Notes: generated from the sequence alone by a model not told the origin. Counted from the first letter of the stretch, positions 1 through 11,948 are shown. The stretch is 64,000 bases of DNA from RHKX01 sp963839535 (GCA_963839535.1 CAWIVF010000008.1:62001-126000), one strand, 5' to 3'. Numbers and translations are program-made.

Positions 1-1
1 C

Positions 2-103
2 GTGGCGTTCTCGCGGCTCAGCGAGGAGACCAAGATCCTCGCCCAGGAGGTCGCCCGCCTCGACCACGAGCAGCGCCGCATCCGCAAGGGCGGGCATGCT
101 TGA
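2..103 (+). CDS. C-terminal end of an unidentified protein (truncated by window edge)
   Basis: An open frame runs from the window edge to a TGA at 101-103 and encodes about 33 residues. They are charged and look helical (SEETKILAQEVARL, then a basic RRIRKGG end). Nothing in them identifies a family. The following 123 bases hold only a possible TTG-start frame overlapping the stop (100-222), with low-complexity Gly/Ala/Glu content that I do not regard as a gene. Confidence 0.45.
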   Translation: MAFSRLSEETKILAQEVARLDHEQRRIRKGGHA

Positions 104-226
104 TCAAGGCGAACGGCGGCGAGCCTGAGGCCGAGACGACCGAGCTCGCCGGATCCGCCGGCGAGAAGGCCCGCCCGGCCCTGAGTTCCGGTGGGCTCCG
201 GAGCGGCCCGGCCGTCGGCTAGTCCG

Positions 227-673
227 TCAGCCGCAGCGGTCTCGGGGTGCGCATGAGTTCGCGGCAAGCTTCGTCAGGTAGCCGCGCAGGCGCTCGCGCT
301 CGGCGGCGCTGAGCGGCGCGAGCATGTCGGCCTCGGCCTCGCGGGTGGCCGTCTCCGCCTGAGCGAGCCTGCGCACGCCGTCGTCGGTCAACTCGAGCAG
401 GTAGCGGCGCCGGTCGTCGGGGTCCCGGCGGCGGATCACGCAGCCCTCGGCCTCGAGCTCGTCGATCAGCGCCACGAGGTTGCTGGCGTGGATCCGCAGG
501 GCGCGGCCGAGGGCCTGCTGGGAGATCGGCCCGGCCTCGTAGAGCTGGTTGAGGATCGCGTAGGCCGGCGCTTGCAGCTCGCCGAGCCTCGCCGCGGCCA
601 GGGAAGGGTGAAAGAGCACGCCGTCAGTCGGTCGAGCTCGAGCTAGATAGACGGCGCCGGTCGTCGGGATCAC
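227..673 (-). CDS. MarR-family regulator, downstream copy of a tandem pair, with doubtful N-terminus
   Basis: This is a winged helix-turn-helix repressor of MarR type. The segment from APAYAILNQL through the recognition helix (QQALGRALRIHASNLV) to the wing (RRRDPDDRRR) is followed by the C-terminal dimerisation helix (about residues 90-140). Members bind DNA as dimers and respond to small phenolic or stress ligands. The first 25 or so residues do not look like a MarR N-terminus. They are the frame-shifted remains of the wing of the upstream copy, and the only ATG (671-673) lies inside that copy. This protein may therefore be translated only as part of a rearranged double gene. The MarR fold is certain; the start is not. 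Confidence 0.6.
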   Translation of the reverse strand: MIPTTGAVYLARARPTDGVLFHPSLAAARLGELQAPAYAILNQLYEAGPISQQALGRALRIHASNLVALIDELEAEGCVIRRRDPDDRRRYLLELTDDGVRRLAQAETATREAEADMLAPLSAAERERLRGYLTKLAANSCAPRDRCG

Positions 674-818
674 GGCGGCGGATCACGCAGCCCTCGGCCT
701 CGAGCTCGTCGATCAGCGCGACGAGGTTGCTGGCGTGGATCCGCAGGGCGCGGCCGAGCGCCTGCTGGGAGATCGGCCCGGCCTCGTAGAGCTGGTTGAG
801 GATCGCGTAGGCGGGCGC
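373..818. repeat. Tandem duplication of the marR wHTH segment (period about 245 bp)
   Basis: Bases 373-571 are repeated at 615-818. The inner 159 bp (413-571 versus about 659-818) differ at only a handful of positions. The 373-412 part is shifted by several one-base insertions in the second copy. The outer flanks differ, so this looks like fusion of, or unequal crossover between, two adjacent marR genes. Confidence 0.8.
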
Positions 819-941
819 CCGCATGCCGACCTGGGCGAGGGCGTCGCCGAGTCCTTCGCCGGAGGCCCGGGAGAGGCGAAAGAGCAGCACGCCGCAGTTG
901 ACCGTGCCCTTCCTCGGTGCCTGTCTCGGGTTGACCGCCAT
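624..941 (-). pseudogene. MarR-family regulator, upstream copy truncated after the wing
   Basis: The ATG at 939-941 opens a MarR N-terminus, followed by a wHTH almost identical to the downstream copy. After the wing motif DPDDRRR the frame breaks and ends in LSSSSSTD. The DNA beyond still resembles the lost C-terminal part: YLARARPTDGV in the next frame parallels YLLELTDDGV in the other copy. Four or five one-base insertions separate them. A TATATT box sits 7 nt before the ATG, and the gene is divergent from lon. Either the sequence has indels or this is a decayed duplicate. A single frameshift would join both copies into a protein with two wHTH domains. Confidence 0.6.
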
Positions 942-948
942 CGCGCCG

Positions 949-954
949 AATATA
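949..954 (-). promoter_or_regulatory. Candidate -10 box (TATATT) of marR, leaderless type
   Basis: On the minus strand TATATT ends 7 nt before the marR ATG at 941. This spacing would start transcription at or next to the start codon. The lon gene on the other strand has its own leader of about 50 nt; TATAAC at 990-995 is a possible -10 for it but has no good -35. Confidence 0.45.
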
Positions 955-1045
955 GCGATCGATTGCGCGGATTCATAATCGTTGGCCTTTATAACCATTG
1001 GTGATAGGGTTCCATCCTCCAACCCAGCAGAGAGGCCTTCCAACC

Positions 1046-3340
<2,295 letters not shown>

Positions 3341-3350
3341 GGGTTGAGCG

Positions 3351-3432
3351 GGGGCAGTGGGGGCACGCCGATGGCTACGGTCGCGCCTGGCGGCGCTCCT
3401 TGAGGGCGCCTTCGGCGCACCCCCACTGCCCC
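3351..3432. repeat. Intergenic inverted repeat between lon and a convergent GT gene
   Basis: A perfect 13-bp inverted repeat, GGGGCAGTGGGGG (3351-3363) and its complement (3420-3432), encloses an inner hairpin GCGCC-TTCG-GCGC near 3405-3418. Lying between two converging genes it could act as a bidirectional terminator, though there is no T-run. Its CAGTGGGG core recurs in the intergenic repeat near 42.7 kb. Confidence 0.6.
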
Positions 3433-3451
3433 TCAGACCTCTGGAGGTGGG

Positions 3452-4484
3452 TCAGAGGACGCGCAGGACTGCGCGCCAGTAGAGGGAGAGCAGGCGGTTC
3501 AGAGCTTTCGAGCGGCCGGCCGGGCCGAGGAAGTCGCTGTCCAGGTCGGGGCGCAGGAGGGCGGCGAACTGGGCCGGCTCGATCGTCGGCCGTGGCCTGG
3601 ATCTCGCGGCGCTCGCGCAGCAGGCGGGGCAGCCAGCCGAGCACCTCGGCGTTCGCGCGCAGCTTCTGCGGCAGCCAGCCGCCGACCGTCGCGATCACGA
3701 GCAGCGCCAGCTCCGTCGCCAGCAGCGCCGGCAGCAGGGGGAGCAGCAGGCGGCTCGGGTAGGTGCGGATGATCGTCGCCCAGCGGTTGCGCTCCAGGTA
3801 GCGCCACTTCTGGGGGCCCTTGCCGAACTCGTAGTCGTGCTCGCAGACCGCCCGCGGCTCGATCCCGACCCGGTGTCCGGCGAGCCAGAGACGCAGGCCG
3901 AGGTCGGTGTCCTCGTGGTAGAGGAAGTACGGCTCGCTGAAGCCGCCGAGCTCCTCCCAGACGCTGCGGGTGATCGCCAGGGCGGCGCCCGATGCGAAGG
4001 CGACCTCGCGCGGGGAGTCCGGAGCCGCAGCGCGGGGCTCCCCCGCCCCGCCGGCCCAGGCGATGCCGGTGAAGTGGATCTCGTTGCCGAGGCTGTTGAT
4101 CGACGCGCCGCCGGAGTCGGTGACGAGCCCCTGCCATGCGGCCCAGCCGCGGTCCTCGAGCAGCGGCAGCTCGATCGCGTCGCGGAACCCCGGCGCGACG
4201 ACGTTGTCGGGGTTGAGCAGGAGCAGCAGATCGCCGCTCGCCTCGGCCGCGGCGCGGTTGCAGCCGGCGGCGAAGCCGAGGTTCTCACCGGCCTCGATCA
4301 CCTTCGCCTGCGGCGCGTGCTCGCGGATCGCGTCGGGCGTGCCGTCGCGCGAGCCGTTGTCGCAGACGATCAGCTCGTCGCCGTCGCGCAGCTCGGCCAC
4401 GATCGCCGGCAGGCTCGCGGCGACGGCGCCCGCGGAGTCGTAGGTCACGATCAGGACCGAGAGGGACGGGCTTGCAGGCGCCAA
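3452..4484 (-). CDS. Family 2 glycosyltransferase (rhamnosyltransferase-like), one frameshift
   Basis: The GT-A fold enzyme begins at a TTG (4482-4484) with SLSVLIVTYDSAG. It has a nucleotide-sugar site (LIVCDNGSRDGT, LLLLNPDN), the acceptor-side motif YHEDTDLGLRLWLAG typical of WbbL-like rhamnosyltransferases, and a C-terminal hydrophobic stretch (LLLPLLPALLATELALLVI). Near 3590 the frame breaks; the next frame continues a sensible tail (IEPAQFAALLRPDLD to YWRAVLRVL) and stops at 3452-3454. I read it as one gene of about 343 residues with one base gained or lost. It opens the glycan locus and is divergent from the hydroxyacid dehydrogenase. The sugar donor cannot be told from the sequence. 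Confidence 0.82.
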
Positions 4485-4503
4485 GGGGCGCGATGATAGG
4501 TGG

Positions 4504-5459
4504 ATGGCGCGCTGCTTCGTGACCCGCAGGCTTCCCGGCGACGCGCTCGAACGGCTCGCGGAGGCGCACGAGGTCGACGTCTGGGAGGAGGACCGCCCGA
4601 TCGACCGCGAGGAGCTGCTCCGCCGCGCCGCCGGCGCCGAGGGGCTGCTCTGCATGCTCACCGACCGCGTCGACGCCGAGCTCCTCGAGGCCTGCCCCGA
4701 GCTGCGCGCGATCGCGAACTACGCGGTCGGGACCGACAACGTCGACCTCGACGCCGCGGCCGAGCGCGCGGCATCCCGGTCGGCAACACGCCGGGCGTCC
4801 TCACCGAGACGACCGCCGACCTCGCCTTCGCCCTGATCCTCGCCTGCGCGCGCGGCCTGCTCGCGGGCCGCCGACGACGTGCGCGCCGGCCGCGTGGACG
4901 CACGTGGTCCCCGGAGGGATGGCTCGGCCGCGACGTCCACGGTGCGACGCTCGGCATCGTCGGCGCCGGCGAGATCGGGATGGCGGTCGCGCGGCGCGCC
5001 GAGGGCTTCGGGATGAAGGTCCTGCTCAACGGCCGCCGGCCCGGGCCGGATCGGGTCGAGCTCGACGAGCTGCTCGGCCGGTCCGACTTCGTCAGCCTGC
5101 ACTGCCCGCTGAGCGAGGAGACCCGCGGCCTGATCGGCGAGCGCGAGCTGCGGGCGATGCGGCCGACCGCGTACCTGGTCAACACGGCCCGCGGCCCGAT
5201 CGTCGACGGGGGAGCGCTGCGCCGGGCGCTCGAGGAGGGCTGGATCGCGGGCGCCGGGCTCGACGTGACCGACCCCGAGCCGCTGCCGGCGGACGACCCC
5301 CTGCTCGGCGCGCCGAACCTGACCGTGCTGCCGCACATCGGCTCGGCGACCCATGCGACGCGCAGGGCGATGGCTGACCTCGCCGTCGACAACCTGATCG
5401 CCGGGCTGGCGGGCGAGCCGATGCCGCACGGCGTCGTGCCGGACCGGCGGGACCGATGA
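4504..5459 (+). CDS. D-isomer-specific 2-hydroxyacid dehydrogenase (glyoxylate/hydroxypyruvate reductase-like), frameshifted
   Basis: NAD(P)-dependent reductase of the D-2-hydroxyacid family. The N-terminal catalytic lobe (MARCFVTRRLPGDALERL to NYAVGTDNVDLDAA) is in one frame. The rest (GIPVGNTPGVLTETTADLAFALIL, the Rossmann motif GIVGAGEIG, NTARGPIVD, and the catalytic-His region VLPHIGSATHATR) is in another, so a base is gained or lost near 4770. A second compensating pair lies near 4865-4905, where one frame reads AADDVRAGR. Without these the protein would be about 317 residues, normal for the family. Only 19 bp separate its ATG from the divergent GT start. A role in the glycan pathway is not implied. 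Confidence 0.85.
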
Positions 5460-5469
5460 GGCCTCGCGC

Positions 5470-5475
5470 TAGGCT
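5470..5475 (+). promoter_or_regulatory. Candidate -10 box (TAGGCT) for the TatA-like gene
   Basis: TAGGCT ends 6 nt before the ATG at 5482, with no ribosome-binding site between. This is the spacing expected for a leaderless mRNA. Confidence 0.4.
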
Positions 5476-5481
5476 CGGCCG

Positions 5482-5895
5482 ATGATCGGCCCCCTCGAGA
5501 TCGTGATCATCGTGTTCGTGCTGCTGCTCGTCTTCGGCGGCACTCTCTACAAGCGGCTGCCGCAGCTCGGGCGCTCGGCCGGCGAGGGCGCGCGCAGGCT
5601 GGGCGACACCGCGATGAAGAAGGGCGACGAGGCCAAGCAGCTCGCGGCGACCACCAAGGAGAAGCACGGCGACAAGCTCGACCCCTCGAACCTCGCCAGG
5701 CAGGCGGGCAAGGGCGTCCGCGAGGCGCGCGAGTTCAAGGACTCGTTCACGGGCGCGGGGACGAGCGCGACCGCCGCGACGCAGGCCAAGCCTGCGCCTC
5801 CGCCGGAGCCGGCCGCGAGCCCGGCTCCGACCGAGGAGCCCAAGCCCGATCCCGACGCCCCCGCGGAACCGGCCGGCGAGCAGCCCAAGACCTGA
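5482..5895 (+). CDS. tatA: Sec-independent translocase component, TatA/TatE-like
   Basis: A short N-terminal membrane helix (residues about 3-20, PLEIVIIVFVLLLVFGG) is followed by the hinge and amphipathic helix (YKRLPQLGRSAGEGARRLG), the hallmark of TatA, which forms the translocation pore for folded twin-arginine substrates. The remaining ~95 residues are charged and then Pro/Ala/Glu-rich, giving 137 residues, longer than a minimal TatA but common in actinobacteria. No tatC or tatB is nearby. It is intact among frameshifted neighbours. TatB is an alternative, but the FGG-x-L motif fits TatA better. Confidence 0.8.
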   Translation: MIGPLEIVIIVFVLLLVFGGTLYKRLPQLGRSAGEGARRLGDTAMKKGDEAKQLAATTKEKHGDKLDPSNLARQAGKGVREAREFKDSFTGAGTSATAATQAKPAPPPEPAASPAPTEEPKPDPDAPAEPAGEQPKT

Positions 5896-5904
5896 GGCCC
5901 GGCC

Positions 5905-6609
5905 TCAGGCCACGTCGGCGACGATCCGCGTGTGGAACCCGTTGGTCTTGGTCTCGCTGACGGAGAACCCCGTGGCCCCGAGGATCCCCTCCACGGCTGA
6001 GGGCGTGAGGCCCCACCACCAGTTGGCGTAGCCCTGGGCGGGGTCGAAGGGACCATCGAGCCCGACGCGCTCCCCACCTCGGCCGAGGGTGGCGTCGTAG
6101 GCCCGGACGTACTGCCGCCGCTGCCGCGCCGAGAGGCCCGGGAAGAAGACCGCCGCCTGTCCGCCCCGGTCGATCTCGGGGACGGTGGCCGTGATCAGGA
6201 CGAGCGTCCGCCGGGTGATCTCGCGCAGGCACTCGAGGGTCTGGACCGGATGAGGGCAGTGGTAGAGGACGCCGGAGCACCAGACGACGTCATGAGGGCC
6301 GGCGCGCTCCCGCAGGTCGGGATCGTGGAGGTCACCCTGCTCGAAGCGCACCGACGAACCCCGGCGGGCGCGCTCCTCTCGAAAGCCCTCGGTCTCCGGC
6401 GAGACGTCCACGGCCGTGACCGAGGTCGCGCCGCGCTCCTCCGCCCGGAAGGCGACGGCCCCGTCGACGTTCCACAGCGCCCCGACATCGATGAAGGACG
6501 CCCCGGGAGCGAGGCGGTCGAGCGTGTCCTCGATCGGGCCGAGGGGCCGAACCGCGCGGCCCGCGTTCCGCTTCATCCGCCCAAGCCAGAGCCGAGTCCC
6601 CAGAGGCAT
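5905..6609 (-). CDS. SAM-dependent class I methyltransferase
   Basis: About 234 residues, intact. Motif I is FIDVGALWNVDGAVAF, motif II TSVTAVDVSP, and motif IV/post-I is HDVVWCSGVLYHCPHP. This YHCPHP-type loop is common in sugar or small-molecule methyltransferases of polysaccharide clusters. The C-terminus (WWWGLTPSAVEGILGATGFSV) is the substrate lid region. It is divergent from the GT4 gene at 6639, with two candidate -10 boxes back to back between them. The substrate is unknown; O-methylation of a glycan sugar is inferred from context. Confidence 0.78.
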   Translation of the reverse strand: MPLGTRLWLGRMKRNAGRAVRPLGPIEDTLDRLAPGASFIDVGALWNVDGAVAFRAEERGATSVTAVDVSPETEGFREERARRGSSVRFEQGDLHDPDLRERAGPHDVVWCSGVLYHCPHPVQTLECLREITRRTLVLITATVPEIDRGGQAAVFFPGLSARQRRQYVRAYDATLGRGGERVGLDGPFDPAQGYANWWWGLTPSAVEGILGATGFSVSETKTNGFHTRIVADVA

Positions 6610-6618
6610 CGATCGGCC

Positions 6619-6630
6619 ACGCTATAGCTT
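6619..6630. promoter_or_regulatory. Divergent pair of candidate leaderless -10 boxes
   Basis: The minus strand reads TAGCGT (6624-6619), 9 nt before the methyltransferase ATG at 6609. The plus strand reads TAGCTT (6625-6630), 8 nt before the GT4 GTG at 6639. The two hexamers abut exactly, so both genes could be driven from one compact bidirectional site. Confidence 0.4.
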
Positions 6631-6638
6631 CAGCTGTC

Positions 6639-7842
6639 GTGAGCCCTGAGAGCCGGAGCAGCTCCGGTGAGCCGCTTCCCATCGCCATCGTCACGGATCG
6701 CTTTCCGGTCCTGTCGGAGACCTTCGTGGTCAACGAGGCACTCGAGCTGCAGCGGCAGGGGCACGAGGTGGTCGTCGAGGCGTCCTGGCGTCCTGAGGAT
6801 GCCCCCTCCCCTCCGGACGATCTGCAGGTTCGGTACCTGACGAGCGAGAAACGCTCCGACCAGCTCCTCGGCCTGCTCACCCTGATCGCTCGGCACCCGA
6901 TCCGGGTGATCGGCGACGTGGCCGCGCGGCGCAGGTGGCGGCGGGAGGAGCCCGTTCGGCCGCTGCGCCAGCTGGCCGCCCGCGCCCGGCGTCTGCGCAG
7001 GGAGGGGTCACGCACATGCACGTCCACTTCGCCGCGGGGGCCGCGCTCGACACGATGCGCCTCTCGCGCATCCTGGACCTCCCCTACAGCGTCACCGCGC
7101 ACGCCTACGAGATCTTCTCCTCGCCGGCCAACCTGCCCGAGAAGCTCGAGTCGGCGGCGTTCGTGACCACCGGCTGCGAGTACAACCGCCGCCATCTGCG
7201 GCCTGGTCGGCCCGAGGCCGCCGAGCGGATCCACGTGATCGTGATGGGCGTCGACCCCGACGCCTTCCAGCGACCACGCCCTATCCGGGCGGCCGGCACG
7301 TGGTCGCGGTCGGGCGCCTGGTCGAGAAGAAGGGCTTCGGCACCTGATCGACGCGGTCGCGGAGCTCGAGGCCGAGCGCCCGGTCGAGCGGCTGACGATC
7401 GTCGGCGAGGGGCCGCTGCGCGCGGACTCGAGCGCCGATCGAGCGGCTCGGCTCGCGCACCGGGTCTGAGCTCGCCGGGCGCCTGCCGCCGGCGGAGATC
7501 CGCGAGCATGCTCGAGCGCGCCGACCTGCTGGCGATGCCCGCTGCGTCGCCGCGAACGGCGACCGCGACTCGATGCCGGTCGTGGTCAAGGAGGCGATGT
7601 CGATGGAGATCCCGGTCGTCGCGAGCGACGAGGTGGGGCTGCCGGAGCTGGTCGCGCCGAGTTCGGGCGACTCGTCCCACCGGGGACCCCGGCGCCCTCG
7701 CCGGCGCGATCGGCGAGCTGCTCGCCGCGCCGGCGAGAGCCGCGCCGAGATGGGGCGCCGCGGCCGCGCGCACGTCCTGGAACGCTGCAATCTCAGCCGG
7801 GAGACTGCCCGGCTCGCGGAACTCATCGAAGGGACGGCGTAA
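6639..7842 (+). CDS. Family 4 glycosyltransferase, several frameshifts
   Basis: GT-B retaining glycosyltransferase. From GTG 6639 the N-domain reads PIAIVTDRFPVLSETFVVNE. After a break near 7010 another frame gives MHVHFAAGAALDTMRLSRI and YSVTAHAYEIF. After breaks near 7285-7345 and 7440-7560 the C-domain follows (GRLVEKKGFG, LTIVGEGPLR, DSMPVVVKEAMSMEIPVVAS, GLPELV), ending ERCNLSRETARLAELIEGTA at 7842. The KEAMSMEIPV segment is the EX7E region that contacts the donor. Joined, this is about 400 residues, normal for GT4. No frame spans the gene, so it is either sequencing indels or a recent pseudogene. A sulfotransferase starts 6 bp downstream. Confidence 0.75.
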
Positions 7843-7847
7843 GGACG

Positions 7848-8674
7848 GTGCTCCCCAACCTCCTCATCATCGGCGCCGCCAAGTGCGGGACCACCAGCCT
7901 GCACGAGTACCTCGGCGCGCACCCGGAGATCTTCATGGCCGGGCGCAAGGAGCTCGAGCTGTTCACCCGGGACGATTGGCGCGAGCGGATCGGCTGGTAC
8001 GAGGAGCAATTCCCGGTCGACGCGCCGGTCAGGGGCGAGTCGACCCCGACCTACACGATGGCCCCCTACCTCGCCTCCACGAGCGAGCGGATGCATGAGC
8101 TCGTGCCGGACGCGGGCTGATCTACATCGTCCGCGACCCGATCGAGAGGGCGATCGCGAACTACGTCGAGCTTGCCGCGCTCAGCCTGGAGGAGCGGTCG
8201 ATCGCGGAAGCGCTGGCGGACCTCGACGACCCGGCAAACCCCCACATCTGCCCGAGCCTGTACGCGACGCAGCTGGAGCCCTTTCGGGCGACTTCGAGCG
8301 CGATCGCGTTCTCGTCATCGATCAGGCCGACCTGCTTCACGATCGCGACGGGGCGCTCCGCTACACGTTCGGGTTCCTCGGCGTCGACCCCGAGTTCTCG
8401 TCACCCGAGTTCGAGCGTCTGCACAACATCCGCTCGACGAAGGTCCGGTACAACCGGCTCGGCTACTGGCTGGTCCGGAGGGGGATCCTGACCCAGCGGG
8501 GGCCCGTTCCGGCGCGGCCCGTTGATCAGGCCGCTGCGGGGGATGCTCTCGCGGCCGATCGGACGGAGCTTCCCCGACCACTCGCAGCGCCTCGTCGAGC
8601 ACCTACAGCCCGAGGTCGAGCGGCTCCGGGAGATGACGGGCAAGCCGTTCTCCGGATGGCGCGACTTCACGTGA
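7848..8674 (+). CDS. Sulfotransferase (PAPS-dependent), frameshifted
   Basis: The GTG at 7848 opens LLIIGAAKCGTTSLHEYLGAHP, the 5'-phosphosulfate-binding loop, and LIYIVRDPIERAIANYVE near 8120 is the 3'-phosphate-binding motif. Together they identify a PAPS sulfotransferase that would put sulfate on a carbohydrate. The frame breaks near 8115, 8280 and 8510; the tail KPFSGWRDFT ends at a TGA at 8672-8674. Expected length is about 275 residues. The stop overlaps the converging flippase gene by 5 bp. No PAPS synthesis genes are in the window. It implies a sulfated glycan if the gene is functional. Confidence 0.8.
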
Positions 8675-10189
8675 CGGCGCCGGCCCGCGGCGAGGCTCCC
8701 CGCAGGTAGCCGAGCGTCTCGCGGAGCAGCTTGCGCTCGAAGACGGCGGTGAACGCGATGGTCGCGACGATAGATCACGAGCTCAGAAGCCGATCGCGGG
8801 GCTCCTGTCGCCCGAATCGATCGTCTGACGAGCAGGATCAGCGCCGCCGGGGGGATGGTCGGAGCGATCGCCCGAACCAGGTGCCGCATCACGGCGAAGC
8901 CCGGGAAGAGCCGACGCAGGAAGTAGCCGCGGACGACCAGCTGGATCACCGTCACGACCGCGAAGCCGACACGTACCGGCGATCCAGGGTGAGCATCGCC
9001 GGCACGATCACGACGACGAAGCGCGAGGCTCAGAGGGACGCCAGGAATATCGGCTTCGTGTTGTCCATCGCCCGCATGAAGATCGACCAGTTGAAGGCGA
9101 TCTGGCCGAAGCCGCGATCAGCCCGAGCCCGATCAGCAGTTCCTCGGCCACCCGCCACTTCTCGCCGAGCACGAAGGTGATCAGGTCCCCCGCGAACAGC
9201 GCGAGCCCGACCCCGAACGGGATCGCCCACATCAGGATCAGCCGGTTGGACTTCACGAACGCCTCGTGCAGGAGCTCGGGCCGGTCCGCGACGCGGCAGA
9301 TCGCCGGATAGATCGTCTGGCTGACGATCCCGTCGACGCGGTCGGCGAAGGTGGCGATCGATGCCCGCGAGCCCGATCGCGCCGATGCCGGCCAGGCCGA
9401 CCGTGCGGTTGGCGACCAGGAGCGTTCCCTGGATGAAGATCAGGTTGCTGATGCCGAGGCCGAACAGCGGCCACGAGAAGCTCGCGTACTCCCGCAGCGT
9501 GCCGCGGTCGAAGCGAAGCCGGATCGGATAGGGCGAGGTCAGGGTGGCGACCAGCGCCCGGCGAGCTCGCCCCCGCGAGCACCCGATGACCAGGCACCAA
9601 TAGCCGGCGCCGGCGACGCCGAGGATCACGGTGACGCGAAGGCGACCAGCGGATCGACGGAGGCGAGAAGCCGCTGGCGCACGAACTCATGCCGCCGGTA
9701 GGGGATCCAGATCGGCGTCTCGAAGGCGGTGATCGGGACCGACGAGCGGCCAGCACGATGCCCGGGACGATGATCTCGGAGTGGCCGTAGGCAATCGCGT
9801 AGATCGGGATCACCGCGACGATGACGGCGAAGAACACGAGCGAGACGAGGAGCTCGAGGGTGAACGCCTGCTGAAAGGCGAGCTCCTGATCGGGCTCGGA
9901 CTGCTGGACGTACTTGTCGGCGATCCCGAGCTGCTTGAGCCACGCGAGCGTCACCAGCGTCGCGATCAGGATCCCCCAGAGCCCGAACTCCTCCGGCGTC
10001 AGGAACGCGGCGACGAGGAGCCGCTGCAGCAGCCCGATGCCGGCGAGGCCGACCTGGAACGCCGAGTTGATCGATCATGCCCCGCGCCGCCAGCCGGCGC
10101 AGGCCCCGCCCTCGGCCGGGCGGCGGCTCCTCGGCCCGGTCGCTCTCCGGGGGCGGGGGCTGGACCGGATCGATCGGCGGTTGGCTCAT
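8670..10189 (-). CDS. Polysaccharide flippase (Wzx/MATE-type), many frameshifts
   Basis: Starting at ATG 10189 (MSQPPIDPVQPPPPESD, a Pro-rich cytosolic tail), the frames together give a series of hydrophobic helices typical of lipid-linked oligosaccharide flippases: FGLWGILIATLVTLAWLKQLG, LELLVSLVFFAVIVAVIPIYA, YASFSWPLFGLGISNLIF, NRLILMWAIPFGVGLALFAG and VLGEKWRVAEELLIGLG. The C-terminus (GYLRGASPRAGAVT) stops at 8670. About 506 residues result. Breaks occur near 8960, 9030, 9110, 9270, 9365, 9560, 9640, 9745 and 10070. Its role would be to move the undecaprenyl-linked repeat unit across the membrane. Confidence 0.72.
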
Positions 10190-10287
10190 TGCTTCTCGAC
10201 CCCCCGAGGCACCAGGGTAACTCACGCCCGGGCACCCCGGTTGAGTGCGGCTCGACGGTCAGCCTTCTTGTGAGAGGGTCCCCGGCC

Positions 10288-10997
10288 ATGGACCCACTCG
10301 AGCAGGCGCGCGAGCGCACCTGGTACCACGCGATCGAGCTCGGCGACGGCTACGTCACGCCGGGCTGGTTCGACCTCCGCCCGTTCGTCGACCACTACGG
10401 CCTTCCGGAGGACATGAGCGGCATGCGCGCGCTCGAGGTCGGGACCTGGGACGGCTTCTGGGCCTTCGAGATGGAGCGCCGGGGCGCCGAGGTCGTCGCC
10501 CTCGACCTCGACCGCGAGAGGACCTCGACTGGCCGCCGCGCCGGCGCCCGGCGCGAGTGGTCGACGGAGCCGCGCGGCGACGGCTTCCGGCTCGCAAAGG
10601 AGATCCGGGGCTCCAGCGTCGAGCGGGTCGACCTGAGCATCTACCACGCCACGCCCGAGGAGCTCGGGCACCTTCGACCTCGTCTTCTGCGGCGCGGTGC
10701 TGCTGCACCTCCGCGACCAGCTTCTCGCGCTCGAGCGGATCGCCGAACTCTGCACGGGCACCTTCATCACCGCCGAGGAGTACGACCGGCTCGCGAGCCT
10801 GCTCCCCTTCCCGGTCTCGCGCTACCTCGCCGACCGCGACAAGGCGGTGGTCTATCTGGCTCCCGGCGATCAGGACCTGGAAGCGGATGCTCTGGACGGC
10901 GGGCTTCGAGCGCGTCGAGCGCCATGCGAAGTTCGTGATGGAGGCGACCAACGGGCTCAAGGTCCCGCACGTCGTCCACCACGCCCACAAGGCCTGA
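10288..10997 (+). CDS. SAM-dependent methyltransferase (CmoB/DUF1698-like), frameshifted
   Basis: ATG 10288 gives TWYHAIELGDGYVTPGWFDLRP followed by motif I ALEVGTWDGFWAFEMERRGA and motif II VVALDLD. After breaks near 10515 and 10670, FDLVFCGAVLLHLRDQLLALE supplies the post-motif region. After another near 10865 the end reads WTAGFERVERHAKFVM to HHAHKA. The WYH...PGWFDLR opening resembles CmoB-like and surface-sugar methyltransferases. About 236 residues are expected. Its position between flippase and GT2 genes suggests glycan modification. Confidence 0.72.
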
Positions 10998-11021
10998 GCG
11001 CCGCACGCACGGGCGACGCCG

Positions 11022-11947
11022 ATGCCGGAGGTCGCGGTGATCGTCCCCGCCCGCAACGCGGCGACACGATCGAGGACGCTCGGGCGATCGCTCAGCTCGA
11101 CTTCGACGGCCGTACGAGGTGATCGTCGTCGACGACCATTCGACCGACGCGACCGCCGAGATCGCCGCAGGCACGGAGCGCGGGTCATCCGGCTCCCCGA
11201 GCAGCGGGCCCGGGGGCGGCGCGCAACGCCGGCGTCGCGGCGACGGACGCCGCGATCCTCGCCTTCACCGACGCGGACTGCGCGCCCAGCCGGAGCTGGC
11301 TCGCGAGCGGGGATCGCCGCATTGGCCGGGCGCGGATCTGGTGACCGGGCCGATCCGCCCGGCCGGGACGCGGTCGTCGGGCCGTTCGACAGGACCCTCT
11401 CGGTGGAGGGCCCCTCGCCGCTGTTCGAGAGCGCCAACGTGTTCGTGGCAGCGAGCTGTTCGAGCGCCTGGGGCTTCCGCCGCCCTGCGGGCGTCAGCCT
11501 GGCGGTCGCCCCGGGACACTTCGGCGAGGACGTCGTCTTCGGCTGGCGGGCGATGCGGGCCGGCGCGGTCCGGCGCCACGAGCCCGAGGCGGTGGTGTTC
11601 CACGCGGTCTTCCCGCGTGGACCCGCGGGTTACCTGCGGGAGCGGTTGCGGCTGCGGCTGTTCCCCGGCCTCGTCTCGGAGATCCCGGAGCTCCGCGCGG
11701 ACCTTCCGGCCGGATATTCCTCAGCACGCGCACGATGCGTTTCGATCTGGCGCTGGCGGCTGACTCTGGCGTGGCCGCTCCGGCGACCGGCGCCGTTACT
11801 CGCCGCCCTCCCCTATCTGAAGGACGACCTGTGGCGCGGAGCTGGGCCCTCCGCGATCGGGCGGAACGCGATGTTCGTGGCAGGGGACATCGTCGGCGTT
11901 GCCGCGCTTCTCCGCGGCAGCGTCAGCGCGAAGCGCCCGTGCTCTGA
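11022..11947 (+). CDS. Family 2 glycosyltransferase, frameshifted
   Basis: It opens PEVAVIVPARNAA. In a second frame come YEVIVVDDHSTDAT and in a third HGARVIRLPEQ and the metal site AILAFTDADCAPS. The acceptor half (GPSPLFESANVFV, GEDVVFGWRAMRAGA, AVVFHAVFPRGPAGYLRERLRLR) is continuous. The C-terminus ends in the frame finishing KRPCSE or APVL at TGA 11945-11947. Breaks cluster at 11065-11340 and near 11700. The stop lies one base from the stop of the converging GT4 gene. Confidence 0.72.
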
Positions 11948-11948
11948 G

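Noticed and set aside
100..222. A 40-codon TTG frame overlapping the stop of the first partial gene
   Set aside because: Low-complexity Gly/Ala/Glu content, no ribosome site and no family resemblance.
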